Shown one piece after another: positions 57,983 through 64,000 of a stretch of 64,000 nt of DNA. Both the position numbers and the translations under genes were made by a program. Position 1 is the first letter of the stretch. Every line of letters starts with the position of its first letter. This DNA is from Mauremys mutica (lineage: Eukaryota; Chordata; Testudines; Geoemydidae). The notes below the pieces were generated by a model. That model worked only from the letters and a program-made list of their open reading frames with translations. It did not search any database and was not told the DNA's origin. Location of the stretch: contig NC_059079.1 of the NCBI RefSeq assembly GCF_020497125.1, positions 14,341,553-14,405,552 on the forward strand. Reading direction: 5' to 3'.

Positions 57983-60947
57983 AAAACAGTGCCAGTTGTG
58001 CCTTTGAAAATCTCTGACCCCTTCTTCCCCGGCCATTATTATTAAAATGCACTGAATCCATTTCTGAGATGTCCTCAATGGTGCTCAAACAAAATCCTAA
58101 GCCCAAGAAAATAACTTTCTAATTTTCTACACAAGCCAATGCTAAATCAGAAACATCCTGGTTCATTAAGGAGCAAGTCAGAGGAATTTGCTCCAGAGCC
58201 CCGAGATGAAGTATCAACATTCAGGGGGAAGCACATAATTTGCACAGATGTAGTGGGTAACCAAATGACTAATTCATAAACGTGCAATCGATTTTGACGA
58301 ATCAATCAATGCATTATGGAATTTAGCAGGGACTGCAGCCATTTTACAATCTGATCTACAGAAAAGGGGAACATGGAGAGCAAACAGAAGATAAGACTAG
58401 CTGCTGTTTTTCATCAAAAAGGTGGCTACATTTCTTCAGCAACGTATACTTCACGACGGCCGGATGCGACAAAGGAAGTCAATAAGGCTACTTACTTTAG
58501 TATATGATAAAGGCAGGATCTGCCCTTTCTGGTGCAAAGTAAAAGATTCTATATAAATAAAAATATCTACATATCAACAGTGAAGAAATTCTTAGAAAAA
58601 AGATGGTTGTTTTGTTAACACATTATCTTGATCATGTTATTAAATTCTAACTTAAGGTGGTTCAAGGGAATTATCTAAAATAAAAATACAACTGTTTTCT
58701 CTCTTAATGAAGAAACCTTCATTTTACAACAGGCAAGGGCAAAACTGATGCACAAGAGATGTCACCTCTTGGGAAAAAAAACATACAGGTGTGACAGTCT
58801 TTGTGCGACTTCCATATAAGTGGACAAGAAAATCAAATACTTCACTTACCTTATATTTCAGTCACTTATTGTCTATCAAATATCATATTATGCATCTTTA
58901 TTATGCTGTTATCATGAGCAATGTTGAAACAGCACGTTGTTAAAGCTAATTCAAAATGCTTTCTCCACTGGCATATGCATACATTTCTTTGTACATTAGG
59001 ATGGGGAAAGTTTATGGTGGGTGACTGACTCCAAGGCTGATTTAACATTTGCTATCAGACAGAAATGCACATTCACAAATACACTGAGACTAGTAAATTA
59101 TCCCTGTTTTCTATTCCCAAGGCCCCCTGTCTGTGAAGAAAACTATTTACATTTGCCATCAGATTGATACACAAACTAGTAGTAAACAAACCATGACTCT
59201 ACACTGCATTTCCCAGAGTGCCTTCCATATGGGAAGTCATTAGTTTTGGCCTTTTGGGGACAGATTTATCAAAAGAGACATTTTACTCCAAGCCTAGTTT
59301 TACTATTAGACCTGCATGTAGATCTTCATGAACCAGCAAGATTTTTGACCAGCTGCAGGAATGCTTATCTCTACTGACTGTGAGCAAGATTTTATGCAGA
59401 CTTGGCAATCAGTGTCTCCTGTTGTGAAAGACAACATGGTCAAGAAAGAAAATTACTCTCCCGTCTATACGATAATAGTGATTTCCAACTAAGAAAGATG
59501 GTTTAACAATTGTGTGCACATATTTCAAAAACTGCCCTTTGATATCCTCTCAGTTAATCAATAGGGAGATTTGAATGGAATCAAATGGAGCCATGGAGAA
59601 ACTGCATGCAATAAAAATGTAATTATTTTCTTATTCCTAGGCTGCCTGCAGGTGACTGCAGTAATAAAAGCCCTATAAGGAACCTGACTGACATGCATGG
59701 AATAGACAGATTTCCAGCCCATTCTGATCCCTGGAATGCCTGTTTAGAAGTGATGACATTCTATGTTAGCTGAGACTTGGAGTTGAACAAAGAAAAAACT
59801 GAACACAAAAATTGCCTCTTTATATACTCCTTGTATTTATTTTCTAATAAAACTACCCAGTACTGGGCTTAAGGATACCCTTTGGGCTCCAGAAGCATTC
59901 TAACGCCCATATTGAATCAATCTGATCGTCAACCTCAAAACTAAACATACCCCAAACTCTTTATTTGCGTAACTCATACTTCTTAAAATACTCAGGGGTG
60001 CATTCTCCACTTAGCAGGTACACAGAATTCCCACATCAATGAGCAGTAAGCACACAGACCAAAAGGAGAACCTCTCTTTCAACTGTTGATTTTAATGATG
60101 GTTGTTTTTCACTCTGCATCCAGCAGTGAAGGGAATATGGATGGTTTCTAATGCAGTGAAATGTCCATGGTTCTGCCTGAGGGGAGGAAAAGGCTGTGCA
60201 GAAGGATGCCTGGGGGACCCTGTAGTACATCACACTGGACTAACTCTGCCTTCGACAGCGTAAGAATTTGGGTGAGCCGAAAGAAGGGCAGAATTGCAGC
60301 CAGTGGGTTCACAATTACAAGGATTCAGCAACTATAAAAGCCAATACAGAAGATGGAAAGGGACCACAGAGGGGCTGGCTGGCTTTTCTGCACCCATAGA
60401 GTATTCTAGTTCCCCCTTCATCCCCGCATATGTTATAGGCAACTGAAAACAAGGATTTGGGAAGAAATGCACTCTCTATCTTAACTATAGCACAGCTTAT
60501 CACAAATGTTATGTTAACTAGCGAACCAGGGTGGGAAGAGGCACCATATGGCACCCAAACCCTAACCCAAAATGAGCTATCCAAAAAGTTTAAGCATTAA
60601 TCTTACTGAACAAAGAAAATCTAACAACCCTGGTTATATCACCTGAAATCTGAGTTGTTAAACAAAGTATTAGAATTTGGAATTTAAAAATCACAGTTTG
60701 GAGAAACACCAGAGTAAATGAATTAAAGTTAGATCATGCCTTGGACTCCACCTTGCACAGGGGAGTAAGAGCCCCTCTTATAGCTCTGTGCAATCTACCC
60801 AGACCTTGGGTCCAGGCACATCACCCCACCATCAGGATGGAGGGGTGCCAGGGCCAAATTTCCAGCTCCGCTCAGGGGCCAAAGCTTAAAAGGCCCTGTC
60901 CCTCCCCTCGTTCATTGTGCCCCTCGATGCCTGGGTGAAATTTAATG
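57983..60947. other. No recognised feature
   Basis: AT-rich, probably unique sequence. Frames at 58866-59048, 60036-60233 and 60315-60584 lack domains. Confidence 0.5.
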
Positions 60948-61013
60948 ACCTGGGATATACAGGAGGTCCTGCTAGATGATCGAAAGGTCCCTTCTGACCT
61001 TAAATTCTATAAA
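60948..61013 (+). mobile_element. CR1 3' end fragment
   Basis: CAGGAGGTCCTGCTAGATGA, AAAGGTCCCTTCTGACCTTA and AATTCTAT follow the CR1 3' UTR order (bird/turtle type). It is a short 5'-truncated insertion, diverged from the 15450 and 27966 ends. Confidence 0.7.
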
Positions 61014-62284
61014 TCCATGGCTGTGTGCTGATGCAGGAGTACAAGGGAGTTCGTTAGAAACTGCAGTCAGTGCCATAGTCTAAGAACAAAGCTGCTGAGT
61101 GTGAAGATGAAAAGGCATTCATTGGGTAAAGCATGAACAGAGGGCTTTAGCTTGATAAATCAATGGGAGCTGTAGGAGCTGGACACCACTCAGGATCAGG
61201 TCCATAAATAGGAAAGACATATTGTATGTCTTTTAGTGAAGGAATGGCGTAGATTCTGAGCACTGGACTAAAGACAAATTGATCTGTAATTTGATAGGCT
61301 GCTCTCTTTGTTAGCCTACTGGCTATTGTTAGCCTGCTGGTTATTCTATTCCTACTTGGTTAGCTTGACCCCGGTTTGATGTTTAAGTCGCTGTCCCAAA
61401 TGTCTTTGTAGACCTTGGAGCAGCTAGGCAGGAATACAGAAATCAAACCAAAATAAAATCAATCATCTCATTAAACAACAGCGTTTCATTATGCCATTAT
61501 AAACAAGAGGGAAACACACACTTTGGACTAACTATAGCCCATTTCTGCATGGCAGCACTTTAACACAACTCAAGAGTTTAGGATTCATCAGAAATCAATG
61601 CAAAGAACCTGATTCTGATCTGACTTATACCAGGATAAATCAGGTGTAGGTCCATTGAAGTTAATTGACGTACTCTGAAGTTCCAGCTTGGTTGGGACGG
61701 TGTAGGGTTTTAAAATGGAGGTCTCAGCTATTGCTGCAAGACTTTGGGGGCAGATTTGCTCCTCATTTTCTGCAGCCCTGACCCATCTAGGAAAAGAACT
61801 AGAAGCTCAAGTTGCCCTGCTCCGTGGCTCCTCACTCTGTCCAGGAAAACAATCATTAGGGCAGACCCATCTTCGGAGCCACTAGCTGTTTTAATGGAAC
61901 GTCTTTTCCTGGAGGGGAAGGAGCCCAATAGCCCAGGCCAGTCTAGTCACAACATCAGTTCCACCAGCTACAGTCACCTGCTTCTCTGAACTGGAAAGAG
62001 TTTGACTCCTCCAATCCTTGGCCCACTGAAGTCAATGGAAAGACTCCATTAACTTCAGAGGGCTTTGCCTCAGCTCCAAAGAGCGTGGCGCCTCTCCCAG
62101 CAACCACCAGGTCCAGGCCAGAATCAATGAGTCTCACACTCCCACCTACCCCCAAATTTCTCCCTAGGGACTCTCTCTGCTGCTTCTCTCTGAGTAGCTG
62201 CATGCACACACCCCAGGGCCTTGGATCTTTGAGGAACTGTCCCAGTTTTATTTTTAAATATTAGTCACTATATGAGAAATTTCT
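61014..62284. repeat. No gene; two hairpin-type repeat pieces
   Basis: 61605-61690 (GATTCTGATCTGACTTATAC, TCCATTGAAGTTAATTGACG) and 62023-62061 (CCACTGAAGTCAATGGAAAG mirrored by TCCATTAACTTCAGAGG) are copies of the CATTGA-centred family. The rest is unassigned. Confidence 0.5.
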
Positions 62285-64000
62285 ATATTAGACCATGTCT
62301 TGACAGATAAAGAAGAACTGATCACAAAACTAAAAATTAACAGTAGTTTATGTACAAATGATCATGACTTGATCACATTTATAATGTGCAAACAGAATAA
62401 AGTCCACACTGGTAACGATAACATATATACTTGGTGCTTTAAAAGGGCCAATTTCACAAAGCTGCAAATAATTGGCTACATCAGCCGAGAGGAAGAATTT
62501 AATCAGAAAAATGTGAATAATTGGGAATTGTTTAAGAACACTTTACTAGATGCCCACTAATCTACAATCCCACAATTGAGGAAGTCTGTACTGGTTAAAA
62601 AAAAAAGCTAGTTTAGAGAAGTGAAGGCAGCTATAAAAATAATATATAACAAATGGAAGAAATGGGACGTAATAGTAATGAATATAAATCAGAAGTTAGG
62701 AATTGAAGAAAATTGATAAGGAAAAAAAATGAACACAAGTAGAAATCTATAGTCAGCAGAATTAAGGACAATAAGAATTTTTTTAAAGTATATTAGATGC
62801 AAAAAGAATCCCAACAATGGTACTGGTCCATTACTAGCTGGAAATGATAGAATTATCAATAATAATAAAGAACAGGCAAAAGTGCTCAATAAATATTTCT
62901 GTTCTATATTTGGGAAAAATACCAAATTATGTAATCATATCATTCAATGATAACACTCTTTACATTCCAATAGTATCTCAGGAGGATGTTAAACAGCCAC
63001 TACTAAAGTTAGATTTTTAAAATCAGCAGGACCAGATAACTTGCATCAAGAATTTTAAAAGAGCTGGCTGAAGAGCTCACTGGACCATTACTATTGATTT
63101 TCAATAAGGTTTGGAACACTGGGGAAGTTCCAGAAGACTGGAAGAAAGTTAATGTGGTGCCACTTTTTAAAAAAGGGTTAACTGGATGCCTGTCAGTCTG
63201 ACATTGATGTCTGGAAAGATAATGGAGAGGCTGATACAAGACTTGATTAATAAAGACTTAAAGGACAGTAAAATAATTAATGCCAATCAACCTGGGTTTA
63301 TGGGAAATAGATCCTGTCAAACTAACCTGATCACTTTTTTTATTTTAAGTGTGGTTGATAAAGGTAACACTTCTGGAAAGCATTTGTCTTAGTACCACAA
63401 AACATTATTATTAAAAAAAAACTAGACTGTAAAATGAACATGACATTAAATGGATTAAAAAGTAGCTAATGGATAGGTCTCAAAGTGTAACTGTAAATCG
63501 CAAATTATCATCAAGTGGGTATGTTACTACTGGGGTCCCACAGAGATCAGTTCTTGACCCCATGCTATTTAATATTTTTATTAATGACTTGGAAGAAAAC
63601 ATAAAATCATCACTGATAATGTTTGTGGATGACACAAAAACGGGGGAAGTGATGGATAAAGAGGACAGGTCGCTGATACAGAGTGACAGCAAGCAAACAA
63701 TATGCATTTTAATATAGCTAAAATGTAAATATATGCATAGGAACAAAGAATGTAGGCCATACCTGCAGGATGGGGGCTGTGTCCTGGGACTCATTGACTT
63801 TGAAAGAGATTAGGGGTTGTGACAGATAATCAGCTGAACATCAGGTCCCAGTGTAATGCTGTGGCCAAAAAGGCTAATGCAATCTTTGGATGCATAAATG
63901 GGGGAACCTGGAGTAGGAGTAGAGAGGTTATTTTACCCCACTGGTGCGATCCCTACTGGAATATCATGTCCAGTTTTGGTGTCCACAGTTGAAGAACGAT
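62285..64000 (+). mobile_element. CR1 LINE, endonuclease-RT region, runs off the window
   Basis: It begins near DHVLTDKEELI-like text (62290-62320) at the end of the endonuclease and continues with KRANFTKLQ. RT text follows at about 63050-63710: [80 protein letters not shown] and FVDDTKTGE. Frameshifts and stops are frequent (for example around 63390-63465), and the GVPQG glycine is arginine. After 63780 the RT C-terminal region follows. The 3' end is outside the window. It is AT-rich compared with the CR1 at 14171, so it is an older or different subfamily. Confidence 0.88.
63469..63717 (+). pseudogene. CR1 reverse transcriptase active-site relic
   Basis: 82 codons include [29 protein letters not shown] and LIMFVDDTKTGEVMDKEDR. 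The FVDD block holds both catalytic aspartates. The change G to R after GVPQ hits a residue conserved across CR1 RTs, and the frame closes at a stop shortly after the active site. It is non-functional. Confidence 0.8.

Overview
This window looks like nuclear DNA from a turtle, probably a cryptodire. The main evidence is the repeat content. There are CR1 LINEs whose 3' ends finish in ATTCTATG-type repeats. There are tRNA-derived SINEs of the turtle Cry/PolIII type, one of which carries a CR1-like 3' tail. There are many short hAT-type elements with 8-bp target-site duplications, and old MIR-type CORE-SINEs. The DNA is otherwise AT-rich vertebrate-style sequence. I found no protein-coding exon that I can defend. 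Nearly every long open frame lies inside a transposon, a C-rich tract, or sequence with no recognisable protein features. The window is therefore intergenic or deep intronic.

Layout. 1-217 is the right end of a hAT element. 6112-7087 is a Tigger-like element flanked by TA. 7587-7882 is a short DNA transposon ending in GTCTACACT. 9634-9895 and 9971-10594 are two hAT elements with perfect 8-bp duplications. 10660-15825 is an old, nearly full-length but decayed CR1 carrying ORF1, endonuclease and reverse transcriptase relics, split by a younger 5'-truncated CR1 at 14171-15456. 18296-18915 holds two MIR copies. 21611-22442 is an 832-bp transposon with 33-bp inverted ends and eleven copies of AGCGCT near its ends; a related short element follows at 22607-22845. 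24278-24407 is a SINE, 26962-27272 a hAT element, and 27395-27966 a CR1 3' end.

Further right, 30783-31435 holds a mini-hAT, an LTR-like stretch and another hAT. 34019-35155 is a 1.1-kb C-rich hAT. 37189-37357 is a Cry-type SINE and 38091-38427 a hAT with a perfect duplication. 39690-40174 holds two more DNA elements. 45056-46057 is an L2-type LINE relic. 48850-48973 is a 124-bp palindromic MITE with a perfect duplication. 51235-52170 is a DNA transposon split by a 695-bp hAT. 54452-54744 and 56511-56792 are further GTCTACACT-type elements, the second inside a MIR. 57448-57982 is a large foldback element, and 62285-64000 a CR1 that runs off the window.

No set of host genes working together is visible. 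The biology on show is transposon ecology: autonomous CR1/L2 relics, SINEs apparently borrowing the CR1 3' end, and many non-autonomous hAT, pogo/Tigger and TIR elements that would have needed transposases from elsewhere. The one feature that might belong to a host gene is a TATA box, ATG and splice donor arrangement at 50145-50216. It is reported with low confidence.
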